This document shows, piece by piece, positions 1-8,058 of a stretch of DNA of 28,693 nt (position 1 is the stretch's first letter; each line of letters opens with the position of its first letter). Both the position numbers and the translations under genes were made by a program. The notes beneath the pieces were generated by a model, which worked only from the letters and a program-made list of their open reading frames with translations, was not told where the DNA came from and made no database searches. Origin of the DNA: Stramenopiles sp. TOSAG23-3 (taxonomy: Eukaryota; Sar); assembly GCA_900128585.1 (NCBI GenBank), contig LT642243.1, positions 1 to 28,693 on the forward strand, read 5' to 3'.

Positions 1-88
1 ATCCAAGTCTACTAAGAGTATCATGGATTTTCCACTTCAGGGCGTATTCGTATTCATCATTCAAACTATCATAAAATTGATATTTAAA
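1..88 (-). other. Edge fragment of an open reading frame, possible exon or element relic
   Basis: Read on the minus strand from about 88 to the left edge, one frame is open and protein-like, containing DEYEYALKWKIHDTLSRLG. There is no ATG in this frame inside the window. A TAA lies in frame a little upstream, inside the adjacent repeat. The stretch ATTTTATGATAG just before it could act as a splice acceptor, so this may be an internal exon of a gene lying to the left. It could equally be a remnant of a mobile element. I do not recognise the peptide, and a chance open frame is also possible. Confidence 0.25.
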
Positions 89-178
89 AAGCAAGAAAAT
101 TGGCTGTTATTTAAGTAATTAAATGTACCTGCGAACTGAACTCTAGATTTAGACATTCAAGGTTTACATTCCTTCATG
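85..178 (+). repeat. Dispersed repeat copy R1 (long form)
   Basis: This is the longest left-hand copy of a family whose core is CAAGAAAATTGGCTGTTAT. The core starts at 92 and continues through TTAAGTAATTAAA, then GCGAACTGAACTCTAGATTT, then a tail ending in CATTCCTTCATG. The tail matches copy R6 (24932-25018) closely and copy R3 (7701-7770) in part. The copy lies about 130 bp past the stop codon of the kinase gene. I infer a non-autonomous element or satellite-like repeat. Confidence 0.8.
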
Positions 179-310
179 CAACATATTTTAATATTAATTT
201 TTAAAATCTACTTTTAACTTAAAATAACCGCCAATGTTTTTGTTTTTTAACAACATTGACTTTAGGATAAATTAAAATATTCTTAGACGCTCGTGCGCAG
301 TCGGTAAATT

Positions 311-3300
311 TCATTTATGGGAATTGGTGTGCATGTCTTCGTCATCGTCAAAATCGCTTGAATAGCGATCCTCGTCTGATTCGTTCTCGTCCTCGGCTGC
401 ACCGGTTAAGCACCCAAACCTTGCCCATTTTCCGCAAAGGAACTGGTGCTCTCTTAACGTTCGTGCTGAGGGTCTCTTTTTGGGGTCGCGCTGGAAGCAT
501 TGGAAAATAAAATTCCTCAGGTCGGCATGCAGTTTGGAATCTGCAGGAAAATCTGGGCAGCCGCAATTGACCATTTTGAACATTGCCTGCACTGCGTTGC
601 ACTCCGAATAGGGGCACTTTCCCGTGGCTAACTGGTACATTGTGCAGCCGAGGCTCCATATGTCTGCGCTATACGAATACGGCTCAACCAGTATCACCTC
701 CGGCGCAGTGTACCATGGGGTCCCAACGCAGCTCCTCTGCTTTGTCTTTATGAGTCCGTGCACCTGAGTCGATATATCAAAATCGGCTATTTTGACAACA
801 CCCTTCTTGCTGAACAGAATATTTGCGGGTTTCAAATCTCGGTGGATCACTTTCTGCGCATGCAAGTACATGAGCCCATCGACTATCTGTGTTGCAATCC
901 GAACCAGCTCGTCGTGCGCAATACCGTTCGGGAATTTCTTAACAGCATCCGCCAAGGAACCTCCATCAACGTACTCCATGAGAATTTGGTACTCTTTTCT
1001 TCGTTTGCTGAAATGCATCCCACGGTAGGCCACAATATTTCGATGGTGCAAACGACGCAGCGTGTCGACTTCTAGTCTCAATACTCTTCCGATTTCATCG
1101 TTCTCGCTGTTCTTTTTGTTCAGGGTACGCAACTGTTTCACCGCCACAAGCTCCCCTTTGCTAGACGCTCCGGAAGTGCGATGGAGTCGGCCCAAATACA
1201 CTTTTGCCGATGCGCCACGCCCCAGCAATCGCACATACTCAAGTCTTCGGCCACCGTAGGCTTTTTTAGCGGTCAACGATTCCGACAGTTTGACGCTGCT
1301 GCTGGCGCGCACGGCCTGCTCTGCGGTGACTTCTACGGGATGTTTTTTCTTGTGCGGTGCAGTGTAAGGTCTTCGCTTGAATTCATTGCTCTTTCGGCTG
1401 ACCAGAAATGGTTTTGTGGCCCCGTGCCCATCCTTTGCATTTACCTCGAGGAAGGCCACTTTGCTTTGCTTTCTGAGGTGCGCTGTTTCCTCCTCACTTT
1501 TTGCAAAGCCAAACTTATGACCGTTCAACGGAACTTTTTGGTCTGATTGAATTGACGGTGAAACGCTCCCCAAAATGGCAGAAGGACTGGGCGCCATCGA
1601 CGACATGTCTCCATGCTTGGGAATGATCAAGCTCGCGACACCTTTCATTGCAGCTTTTCTCTCTTCTGTAGACTGTAGAAACTGTCGTCTCTCGTTTAAG
1701 GCGGAGAGCATCTGAATCATATGTTCACGGGAAGCCACTTCGCTGGAATTTTCTTCGTCCGCGTCTTGTGCTTTTTTGCCTTCGAGGCCGTGGCTTCCAT
1801 CGCCTACATCGTGCTTCCTTTCCGCCGCCTCAGCAGCAGCCTCGGCTGCTCGAACGATGCGTAGCTGGAATTCAGGGCTCCCGATGGCATTGGGTCGAAC
1901 GGCCCTGAAATTGTACGTTTTATCCAAATTTGGCGAATCCCGTTTTGGATTGACACGAACTCGTGGCATGGGAATTGCGCGCGGATGCTGCTCAATGGTA
2001 GAACCATTGCTCTGGGGTCCTTCCGCAATACTTGACTGCTTCTTGTTTGACATGGTGCTGAACCTCGGGAGCTTGGAATGTGACTTTTTCTCGACTGCGT
2101 TGTTCACAGTCATATGCAGAGATTCCTCTTTTTGGGACAGTCGGATATGCGGCGGTACGTGGTGTTTTCGGCGCGATTCGTCCCCTTCCGTAGGACGGCC
2201 AGTGCGATCCTGGTATTGCGGTAGCCGAGTGCTCCGGGGAGTGGTAAATGCTTCTAAATACTGGAGGTCTTGAGCACTTACATCCTCCACTAACACCTGC
2301 TCCGTGACGGGCAGTTTTGGTATAATTAATTTTTCCCTTAAAACGTTCTGTTGGCTTGCCGCCGTATTGCGCGATTCCTTTCGTGGGGGCGTTTTCCACG
2401 CCTTCATGCTGCTTCCCATTCCACAATACTCAGCCTCAATCTCCCCCTCTTCCGTGTCCTCAGTTTCTTCGCTTGACCCACTCGACGAAGAGTCAGAGCC
2501 GAGATGCTTGGATCTGCCTGGCTCACTTCCACCGTCCTCCTTGTCACTACTGCTGTCGTCGCGCTGCCCTTCATTGTCCTGGTCGCTGTCATCGTCGCTG
2601 CTTTCGTTCCCCTGGTCCGTGTTTGAGTACTGTTCACGATGCGTGAGAACTTGCTCGGTAAAGTCCCTTGTAATCGACAAGCCGAGTTTATTTATTATGA
2701 CTTCGCTGTCATCGCTACTGCTCCTACCGCTGGAGCTGTAACCATCCTCCTCCTCGTTGTACCCGCTAGCAAAGAATTTAAACTGTTGGTCCCCTGGTAT
2801 TCGCCTTACTACGCTTTGCGCGCGCCCCCCCGTGTCCTCCTCGCTGTCACTGCTACTGCCACCGCTACTATCACTGCTGTCACTGTTCAAACTGTCACTG
2901 TTTGAATTACTGCTATTGCTTCCAAGCGAATCACTTTCAAAACGTGTATGTGTTCCGTGTTTAATTGATTCATCGGACGAAGATTCACTATGACCAAGCT
3001 CCCCTTTCGAACGAGGCCGCTCGCTTCCATGGGAACTGTCACTACCGCTGCTTACGTCGTCAATATTTAACATTTCTTTGGCAGCTCTGTCGGTTTTTCT
3101 TGACAATATGCTAGTGCGGCGCTCCGCTTCCTTCGGTTTGACATCGTAGTTGAAGAAGTCCGTCAAAAATATGCTCGCTTCTGAGTTTCCTTTGCGGACG
3201 GACGCGTGCGAGGTATGCGGTCTGTGACGAGGTATGACAATTGGAGACGTTGTTGCAATCGATGACTTCAGGGCTACCTTTCTTTGCTCTCGAGACCCCG

Positions 3301-3424
3301 CTTGACCGGCTGTTCTAGGCCTTTGAATACTCAAAAAATGATCCCTCAAGGGCGGAAGCGGAGGCCTCGCCGTTGACTCCAAGAGCCCCGGTGACTTGCG
3401 TTCCTTGGAGTACTGCTTGTCCAT
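311..3424 (-). CDS. STE-type (MAP3K-like) serine/threonine protein kinase with long disordered N-terminus
   Basis: This is a protein kinase of about 1037 residues with its catalytic domain at the C-terminal end (about residues 730-997). Visible motifs are a glycine loop GRGASAKVYLG, VAVK with the catalytic Lys near 763, MEYVDGGSL, HRDLKPAN with Asp near 863, GTPWYTAPE and DIWSLGCTMYQL. The pattern fits STE11/MAP3K-like kinases. The magnesium motif reads DFD instead of DFG (codons near 776-784). The N-terminal 700 residues are low complexity, with long Ser/Asp/Glu-rich blocks and basic patches, so they are probably disordered and phosphorylated. The tail is acidic. I chose the ATG at 3424 because DNA upstream becomes AT-rich and the peptide there is Cys/Trp-rich. 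The frame stays open to another ATG at 3631, which would add 69 residues. The stop is TGA. The substrate is unknown. Confidence 0.88.
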   Translation of the reverse strand: MDKQYSKERKSPGLLESTARPPLPPLRDHFLSIQRPRTAGQAGSREQRKVALKSSIATTSPIVIPRHRPHTSHASVRKGNSEASIFLTDFFNYDVKPKEAERRTSILSRKTDRAAKEMLNIDDVSSGSDSSHGSERPRSKGELGHSESSSDESIKHGTHTRFESDSLGSNSSNSNSDSLNSDSSDSSGGSSSDSEEDTGGRAQSVVRRIPGDQQFKFFASGYNEEEDGYSSSGRSSSDDSEVIINKLGLSITRDFTEQVLTHREQYSNTDQGNESSDDDSDQDNEGQRDDSSSDKEDGGSEPGRSKHLGSDSSSSGSSEETEDTEEGEIEAEYCGMGSSMKAWKTPPRKESRNTAASQQNVLREKLIIPKLPVTEQVLVEDVSAQDLQYLEAFTTPRSTRLPQYQDRTGRPTEGDESRRKHHVPPHIRLSQKEESLHMTVNNAVEKKSHSKLPRFSTMSNKKQSSIAEGPQSNGSTIEQHPRAIPMPRVRVNPKRDSPNLDKTYNFRAVRPNAIGSPEFQLRIVRAAEAAAEAAERKHDVGDGSHGLEGKKAQDADEENSSEVASREHMIQMLSALNERRQFLQSTEERKAAMKGVASLIIPKHGDMSSMAPSPSAILGSVSPSIQSDQKVPLNGHKFGFAKSEEETAHLRKQSKVAFLEVNAKDGHGATKPFLVSRKSNEFKRRPYTAPHKKKHPVEVTAEQAVRASSSVKLSESLTAKKAYGGRRLEYVRLLGRGASAKVYLGRLHRTSGASSKGELVAVKQLRTLNKKNSENDEIGRVLRLEVDTLRRLHHRNIVAYRGMHFSKRRKEYQILMEYVDGGSLADAVKKFPNGIAHDELVRIATQIVDGLMYLHAQKVIHRDLKPANILFSKKGVVKIADFDISTQVHGLIKTKQRSCVGTPWYTAPEVILVEPYSYSADIWSLGCTMYQLATGKCPYSECNAVQAMFKMVNCGCPDFPADSKLHADLRNFIFQCFQRDPKKRPSARTLREHQFLCGKWARFGCLTGAAEDENESDEDRYSSDFDDDEDMHTNSHK

Positions 3425-4054
3425 TTGAAAGCCAGGAACCAACCGCCAACAACCGTTTATTTTGCAGCAACGACAACGAGAAAAATATTTGGAAAACCCT
3501 GAATTGTTTGAACGATGGAATTCTAAATATATGGTTAAAACGCTTTCGTTCCTATTGGATTCATAAAAGGTAAAGAATAGTTTGTACTTATTTCTATTTT
3601 CGATTCTTCTAGACGAATAATATTCATTCATAACAAATTATTATAATATTTATTGCGAAAGAGATTGAAAGAACGAAAGAAGAAAAGAACGAAACAACAA
3701 CAACAACAAAAAAGAAGAAAGAGGAGATTAAGAATTCAAGAAGAAGAAAACGGGTACCGGTACCGGTATGTTATGACTGTAGAGTTCTTATTTTTGAAAA
3801 CTATTATTTATATTTTAATTCAATAATGTCCTCATTAATTAATAATAATCCAAAATTGTTGGGTATAATACGACGTAATGTAATAAAATAATAAAAAAAT
3901 AATAATATCAAACGACACACAGCAGTATTGAACGAAGAACGGTGTACGAGTAGTAAGAATACAAATTAGTATACTTAATTATGGTTCTATATTTTTTGGA
4001 GGATGAGGAAGAGAAAAAAAATGGGGACTAAATTCTTGCGTTTTGACAGATGGA
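3425..4054. other. Intergenic region between kinase 5' end and centrin 3' end
   Basis: This AT-rich spacer holds the probable kinase leader, a purine-rich GAA/CAA tract at about 3655-3750, and the palindromic GGTACC motif at 3753-3768. From 3790 onward it has A/T runs and AATAAA-like strings (for example near 3885) that may belong to surrounding transcripts. No dispersed repeat copy and no RNA gene were seen. The open frame from 3424 to 3631 may extend the kinase. Confidence 0.6.
3753..3768. promoter_or_regulatory. Palindromic GGTACC/TACCGGTA motif 5' of the kinase gene
   Basis: The sequence GGTACCGGTACCGGTA is an overlapping run of self-complementary 6- to 8-mers in otherwise AT-rich DNA. 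It lies about 330 bp upstream of the chosen kinase ATG, or about 120 bp upstream of the alternative ATG. The same word recurs 5' of other genes in this window. A promoter role is inference. Confidence 0.35.
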
Positions 4055-4537
4055 TTAAAAGGCTTGACTCAAGATATATTTGAATTCACTGAAACTCAAT
4101 TCCCCATCCAAATCACGGTCAAACTCTTCAACCATCGCCTTCAACTCTTCTTCTTTTAAGTCTTCCCCCAGGTCCCGCGCGACCCCCTTCAAATTCTCGA
4201 CGCTTATTCTTCCTGATTTGTCAACGTCGAAAAGGTCAAAGGTCTTTAAAATTTCCCCGTGCGGGTCCCGGGTCGTGATTTTCTTCGTTGCTATTGCCAA
4301 AAATGTTGGATAATCTACCTTTCCCCTGCCACTGCGATCAAATTCTCGAATCGTCAAAATAACATCGTCCTTCTTCATGTCGAACCCCAATGCCCGCATA
4401 GCAATCTTGAATTCATGATAGTCAATGCTTCCAGAATGGTTGATATCGAACAAGTCAAAGCATTCCTGAATGTCGTTCAACTGGTCCTCGTCTAACACCT
4501 TCGACTTGGACGTCAGGGAAGAGCCCGAAGATATCAT
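4055..4537 (-). CDS. Centrin (caltractin), EF-hand protein of the centriole/basal body
   Basis: This is a 160-residue protein with four EF-hand units, the usual centrin length. Loop 1 (DINHSGSIDYHE, residues 31-42) and loop 4 (DRDLDGELSFSE, 140-151) have full calcium-binding positions. Loop 2 (67-78) lacks acidic residues at several positions and ends in Thr. Loop 3 (104-115) ends in Asn, as is common in centrins. The stretch ENLKGVARDLGEDLKEEEL is typical of the family. Centrins bind Sfi1-type repeats and work at basal bodies and centrosomes, so this gene suggests an organism with centrioles or flagella. I chose the ATG at 4537; further upstream codons in frame are open only to a non-ATG codon. 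Calmodulin is less likely, given the Ser-rich N-terminus and the loop pattern. The stop is TAA. Confidence 0.93.
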   Translation of the reverse strand: MISSGSSLTSKSKVLDEDQLNDIQECFDLFDINHSGSIDYHEFKIAMRALGFDMKKDDVILTIREFDRSGRGKVDYPTFLAIATKKITTRDPHGEILKTFDLFDVDKSGRISVENLKGVARDLGEDLKEEELKAMVEEFDRDLDGELSFSEFKYILSQAF

Positions 4538-4711
4538 AATACTAACAGTCCCTCTGTTCAAGGTTAAGCTAGAACAATCAAATCAACTGTTTATTTTATT
4601 CTCGTAATCCCCTTGTTAATGTTTAATTTTCTCAGAAGTAACTTTTGAAACATCTGTTTCCGAGTTTAATTACTGTTACGAAAAGAAAGAAGGAACTTTT
4701 TTGTTGACATA

Positions 4712-4724
4712 CCAAGGTACCTGG
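4712..4724. promoter_or_regulatory. GGTACC palindrome 5' of centrin
   Basis: CCAAGGTACCTGG contains the palindrome AGGTACCT. It lies about 180 bp upstream of the centrin ATG and shares the GGTACC word with motifs upstream of the kinase and PTEN-fusion genes. Functional assignment is inference. Confidence 0.25.
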
Positions 4725-5467
4725 TGGTAAAAAAAAAATATATTTGTTGACAGAAGACCGAACGACGACGACGATGAACAGATGATAAAAAAAAAATAAC
4801 GCTTTTTTTTAATCTGTTTTTCATAGGTATATCTAATGTTTTACTATATAAATAATTATACTTAATATGCCAACTTGTTTGCTTTTTTAAATCTCCAAAA
4901 GTGTATAGACTAATAATACTTAAATAGATGATATTTGCACTAATAATAAAGGAATCGTACAGTCTAAATTCTAAATTATATCTTCAAAAGAAAATTAACC
5001 ACAAAATTAAAATAAAAACAGCATTACACCAAAACCGCAGAGCAATCCCAACCACTACAATGAGGCAATTAATAAAGACGACTACCTCGTACGAGTATTA
5101 TTTATTTTTATTATCCCGCGCAAATAAAATAGACGACTAAATAATTCTCATTCGTTGGTTTTTTATTAAAATACTACATAAATTTTATTATATCAGGCGG
5201 CTGGGATCTCCTCTTCCTTCGTCCCCCCCCGTCCCTTCCCTTCCTTCTTCTTCTTTGCTTGGTGTTTTGATATATAATACTAATACTATGTATGTACAAA
5301 GCAACGAAGTCGTCTATATAGTAATACTACTAAATAAAGTAGATTTTTTGTTGTTTGTTGTTGTTGTGTGTGTTCTGTGTTCTGTTCTGTTGAAAGATGA
5401 TGATCTGATGATCTCCTCCGAGGAGAGAGAATATTATTTAATAATATCTAAATATAGAGGAGGAGTG

Positions 5468-5544
5468 TTATTATTATATTATTAGTATTATTATTATATT
5501 ATTATTTTTTTATTATTAAAAATAATAATAATAATAAAATAATA
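5468..5544. repeat. AT-rich TTA/TAA inverted repeat
   Basis: A run of TTATTA triplets on the left is followed, after a short T run, by AATAATAATAATAATA on the right. The two arms are complementary and could form a long hairpin or cruciform. It sits about 230 bp upstream of the KH gene. It may be a simple-sequence accident. Confidence 0.6.
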
Positions 5545-5771
5545 GTTGTGAAAGGTATCCTTTTTTGTTTGTGTATCTTTTATATAGTATTAAACTTTTA
5601 CATTGTCTTTTATATTGTATAAACGATTGAAACAGAAAAGAAAGAGGAAATAAACACTGACTCAATTAACTTCCGTGCTTTCTTTTCTTACGACAAACGA
5701 ATATAAATAAGCTTTTCAACAGTACACATCTATTATCTGAAATAGAAGCAAAACTACCGTCCAAGCCAACT

Positions 5772-7355
5772 ATGTCTTACAACCGCGCAATCGTTGGGTG
5801 CCCCAAACACCTCAATAGTTGGGCAAGTACCCCATACATGAAGAATGAGATGAAGGAGGTAAAAACAAAATACCAGCTCAACGTTTCCCTTTACGTTCCC
5901 CACGGTAGCAAAAAGAAAGACGCCGGCAATTTCGTCTTTGAAGGCCCATCGAGTGCCAAGGTACGGGCTGCAAAGAACATTATCGCAATGCACATGGAGC
6001 AACAGGACGAGGTCATGACGCGCGAAAGGCGCGTCGAGCGCGCGCAGGAGAGCCGCGATGCGGCGTTGAAAGAAATCGAGGACGGCCTTCGGGCCGAGTT
6101 TTACGTCCCAAATAACTTGATTGGTCTAGTCATTGGTAAAGGGGGCGCCCACGTGAACTCGGTGAAGGAAAACACCGGGGTGGAGCGTATTGTGGTGGAC
6201 CCGGAGGACGGCGCCGTGCGCATTGTGGGGCACGACAAGGCGGACGTTGCCCGGGCCCGGGAGATGCTCGAGTACTCGATGAAGACGATGGCCGTCTCTT
6301 CGGAAGACGTCGCCGTGCTCCTGGCCCCCGTTCGTGGTGGCCGAGGGGTCGAGCTGAACAAAATCCGCGACCACGCTGGCCTGGTCAAGGCCCAGCTGAA
6401 CGACGAACGAGACACGCTAGAGTTGATTGGAACGGTGGTCGCAGTGGAGAGTGCCCTCCACCTGGTGGAGACCCGATTGAATTATCGGAAAAAAATTAAT
6501 GAGCTGAAGAAGAAGGAAGACGCCCTGCACAGTGAGGTCAACAATATTGACTACTCTTACGGTTTCGAAAGTAGGCGAGGCGATTTTCCCGAGTTAGGTA
6601 ACAACAACGATCGCCGCAGACGAGGAAGAAATAACAATAGCAACGGAGGAGGACGCAACCCGCGCGCGCCCCAAGCCTCGAACAATTCCTCCTTTTTCAA
6701 CGGCCCTAAGCAAGGCAACAGGGGAAGAAACGGTCGGCAAGAGGGTAGAAGCGGGCGTGCACAGCCGGACAGGAACGGTGCGAGGGCTGCACCGAAGAAG
6801 AATGATGCCCCAAAGGTGAAAAAGAAGCCGTCCACTGTGTCAAAAGTTTCCGCCCGCGCCGACGCTCTGGCGAAGGCGGCGCCCGGCCACAAGAAAACAG
6901 TGCCACCTCAGAAAACTAAGGCCGAGAAAGGCGCCAAGGGAACACCGGTCAAAATTACTTTGAAGGAGCTGCGTGAGGAATTGCCGAGCAGTGGGAAAAA
7001 ACCCGGGAAGAAGAATGACAATAAGAAAAGTGGAAAGGCCAACGGCAGGAATCCGAAAGACGATAAATCTGATAAGCCCCAAGCGAAAAAGTCCAAGGAA
7101 AAGGCAACTCCCTCAAAGAAGTCCGAAAAGCCTGCAAAGAAGAAACCTGCCCCGGCAAAGAAACCTGCCCCAGCAAAGAAACCTGCCCCGGCAAAGAAAC
7201 CTGCCCCAGCAAAGAAACCTGCCCCAGCAAAGAAACCTGCCCCAGCAAAGAAATCTGCCCCGGCAAAAAAGCCTGCCGCGGCAAAAAAGCCTGCCCCGGC
7301 AAAGAAGCCTGCCCCGGCAAAGAAGCGTGCCCCTGCAAAGAAACCAACGAAATAG
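5772..7355 (+). CDS. Tandem KH-domain RNA-binding protein (FMRP-like core) with a Lys/Pro/Ala tail
   Basis: This is a 527-residue predicted RNA-binding protein. Residues about 30-75 resemble the end of a KH0-like fold. A clear KH domain spans about 107-170 (FYVPNNLIGLVIGKGG, GxxG loop 122-125), and a second, weaker one spans about 176-235 with GGRG at 189-192. After KH2, LNYRKKINELKKKEDALHSE resembles the helix that follows KH2 in FMRP/FXR proteins, which suggests that family; no Agenet domain is visible. Residues 265-345 are Arg/Gly/Asn-rich. The rest is Lys-rich and histone H1-like, ending in hexapeptide KKPAPA repeats. The ATG context (AACTATG) is reasonable. The TAG stop at 7353-7355 is odd: the same frame continues with the same Lys/Pro/Ala composition for 24 codons to a TGA at 7428-7430. 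The likely role is mRNA binding in translation or RNP granules. Confidence 0.85.
   Translation: MSYNRAIVGCPKHLNSWASTPYMKNEMKEVKTKYQLNVSLYVPHGSKKKDAGNFVFEGPSSAKVRAAKNIIAMHMEQQDEVMTRERRVERAQESRDAALKEIEDGLRAEFYVPNNLIGLVIGKGGAHVNSVKENTGVERIVVDPEDGAVRIVGHDKADVARAREMLEYSMKTMAVSSEDVAVLLAPVRGGRGVELNKIRDHAGLVKAQLNDERDTLELIGTVVAVESALHLVETRLNYRKKINELKKKEDALHSEVNNIDYSYGFESRRGDFPELGNNNDRRRRGRNNNSNGGGRNPRAPQASNNSSFFNGPKQGNRGRNGRQEGRSGRAQPDRNGARAAPKKNDAPKVKKKPSTVSKVSARADALAKAAPGHKKTVPPQKTKAEKGAKGTPVKITLKELREELPSSGKKPGKKNDNKKSGKANGRNPKDDKSDKPQAKKSKEKATPSKKSEKPAKKKPAPAKKPAPAKKPAPAKKPAPAKKPAPAKKPAPAKKSAPAKKPAAAKKPAPAKKPAPAKKRAPAKKPTK
7140..7337 (+). repeat. 18-bp coding tandem repeat (KKPAPA)n
   Basis: Eleven 18-bp units encode KKPAPA or single-residue variants (KKSAPA, KKPAAA, KKRAPA) near the C-terminus of the KH protein. 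Units differ mainly at third positions, which suggests recent slippage expansion plus drift. The peptide resembles H1-type DNA- or RNA-binding tails. Confidence 0.9.
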
Positions 7356-7430
7356 GAAGTCCCTGCGGGAAAGAAGCCTGTCAAAAAGAAACCTGCAAAG
7401 AACGCAGAATCGAGCCCGAAAGAAAGTTGA
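7356..7430 (+). other. In-frame open extension after the TAG of the KH gene
   Basis: Directly after the TAG, the frame encodes EVPAGKKPVKKKPAKNAESS and four more residues, then TGA at 7428-7430. The composition is the same as the tail before the stop. It could be a recently truncated C-terminus, a stop-readthrough extension or a base error at the TAG. Confidence 0.6.
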
Positions 7431-7622
7431 GACCCAAAGCGTCGGGCTAAAGTGTTTTATGCAAGAGGTACAGTGACTTCGGGTTGTAAAAAAAATCTCA
7501 AAGAGAGCGCACATTATTCGAAAAAACAAAAATAAGAACTGAATTAATTTCTGCTTTTACTCTTATTAAATTCACAAAAACGACATTTTGGATTATGATA
7601 CGTGTTTGTTTAATAAAGTTTA

Positions 7623-7652
7623 AAAACAAGAAAATTGGCTGTTATTTAAGTA
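7623..7652 (+). repeat. Dispersed repeat copy R2 (short form)
   Basis: AAAACAAG leads into the core CAAGAAAATTGGCTGTTAT and TTAAGTA, after which similarity to the long copies stops. It lies about 270 bp past the KH gene stop. It has the same orientation as all other copies. Confidence 0.8.
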
Positions 7653-7700
7653 CCTTCTATTTTCGGTATGATACACACACGAATTTTTTTTTTAAACATT

Positions 7701-7770
7701 AAAACAAGAAAATTGGCTGTTATTTTAAGTAATTAAAATTAATGTACTGCGAACTGAAATCTATCTTTGC
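7701..7770 (+). repeat. Dispersed repeat copy R3 (intermediate form)
   Basis: It contains AAAACAAG, the core, TTTTAAGTAATTAAAATTAA, then TGTACTGCGAACTGAAATCT. It matches R6 up to about 7765 and then diverges. It lies beyond the 3' end of the minus-strand gene at 8059. Confidence 0.8.
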
Positions 7771-7807
7771 TCTTTTGGTCTTACTAAATCGATATACCCT
7801 TGTCACT

Positions 7808-7993
7808 TTAGTATTGACTATCATTCTCAGATGTACTCCATTTATGATCTGAATCGGTAGATTGATTAACATGGCTTCCACATGACCCATAATCAACTTC
7901 CTCATCCGGTGTTCCACTCGTAGATGGTTCATTCCTTGTGTGATCTTCAAAGTTGTCATTTGTGAGTTGGGGTGTCGGGGGAGGGTAATTTAT
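7808..7993 (-). other. Short acidic open frame beside repeat R3, possible coding relic
   Basis: On the minus strand a 61-codon frame without an ATG encodes a polar, protein-like peptide containing EPSTSGTPDEEVDYGSCGSH and a stop at 7808-7810. It lies in the 3' flank of the acidic-protein gene but not in its frame. It may be a C-terminal exon or an eroded mobile-element ORF. Chance is not excluded, since another minus-strand frame is also open here (7720-7959). Confidence 0.2.
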
Positions 7994-8058
7994 TTAAAAT
8001 ACGAAATTATAAAAAAATTATTATTATCATAAACGAATTACTTTCTTTTTATTTTTCA

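Larger units (their letters stand above)
4538..5771. other. Divergent intergenic region between centrin and the KH protein
   Basis: This 1.2 kb AT-rich region must hold the promoters of both flanking genes, which point away from each other. It contains the palindrome AGGTACCT at 4715-4722, A runs near 4735 and 4790, a short pyrimidine/C-rich stretch at about 5215-5250, GTT repeats near 5350, and a strong AT inverted repeat at 5468-5544. Small open frames here have no protein-like features. No dispersed repeat copy, tRNA or other RNA gene was seen. Confidence 0.6.
7431..8058. other. Convergent intergenic region between the KH gene and the unknown acidic-protein gene
   Basis: This region lies between two gene 3' ends. 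It holds repeat copies R2 (7623-7652) and R3 (7701-7770). It also holds a 61-codon open frame on the minus strand (7808-7993), described separately. Possible polyadenylation strings such as AATAAA occur near 7611. No RNA gene was seen. Confidence 0.6.

Noticed and set aside
1776-2741. Several plus-strand open frames opposite the kinase N-terminal region
   Set aside because: They are shadows of the Ser/Asp-rich low-complexity coding sequence and show no domain.
7353-7355. TAG as a sense codon (altered genetic code)
   Set aside because: TAG ends the CTL A, CTL B and IQ genes at sensible places, and TAA and TGA end others, so the standard code fits.
6908-7384. Minus-strand frame with GAGFFA repeats, like a secreted repeat protein
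   Set aside because: It is the reverse complement of the KKPAPA repeats of the KH gene, which has clear KH domains on the plus strand.
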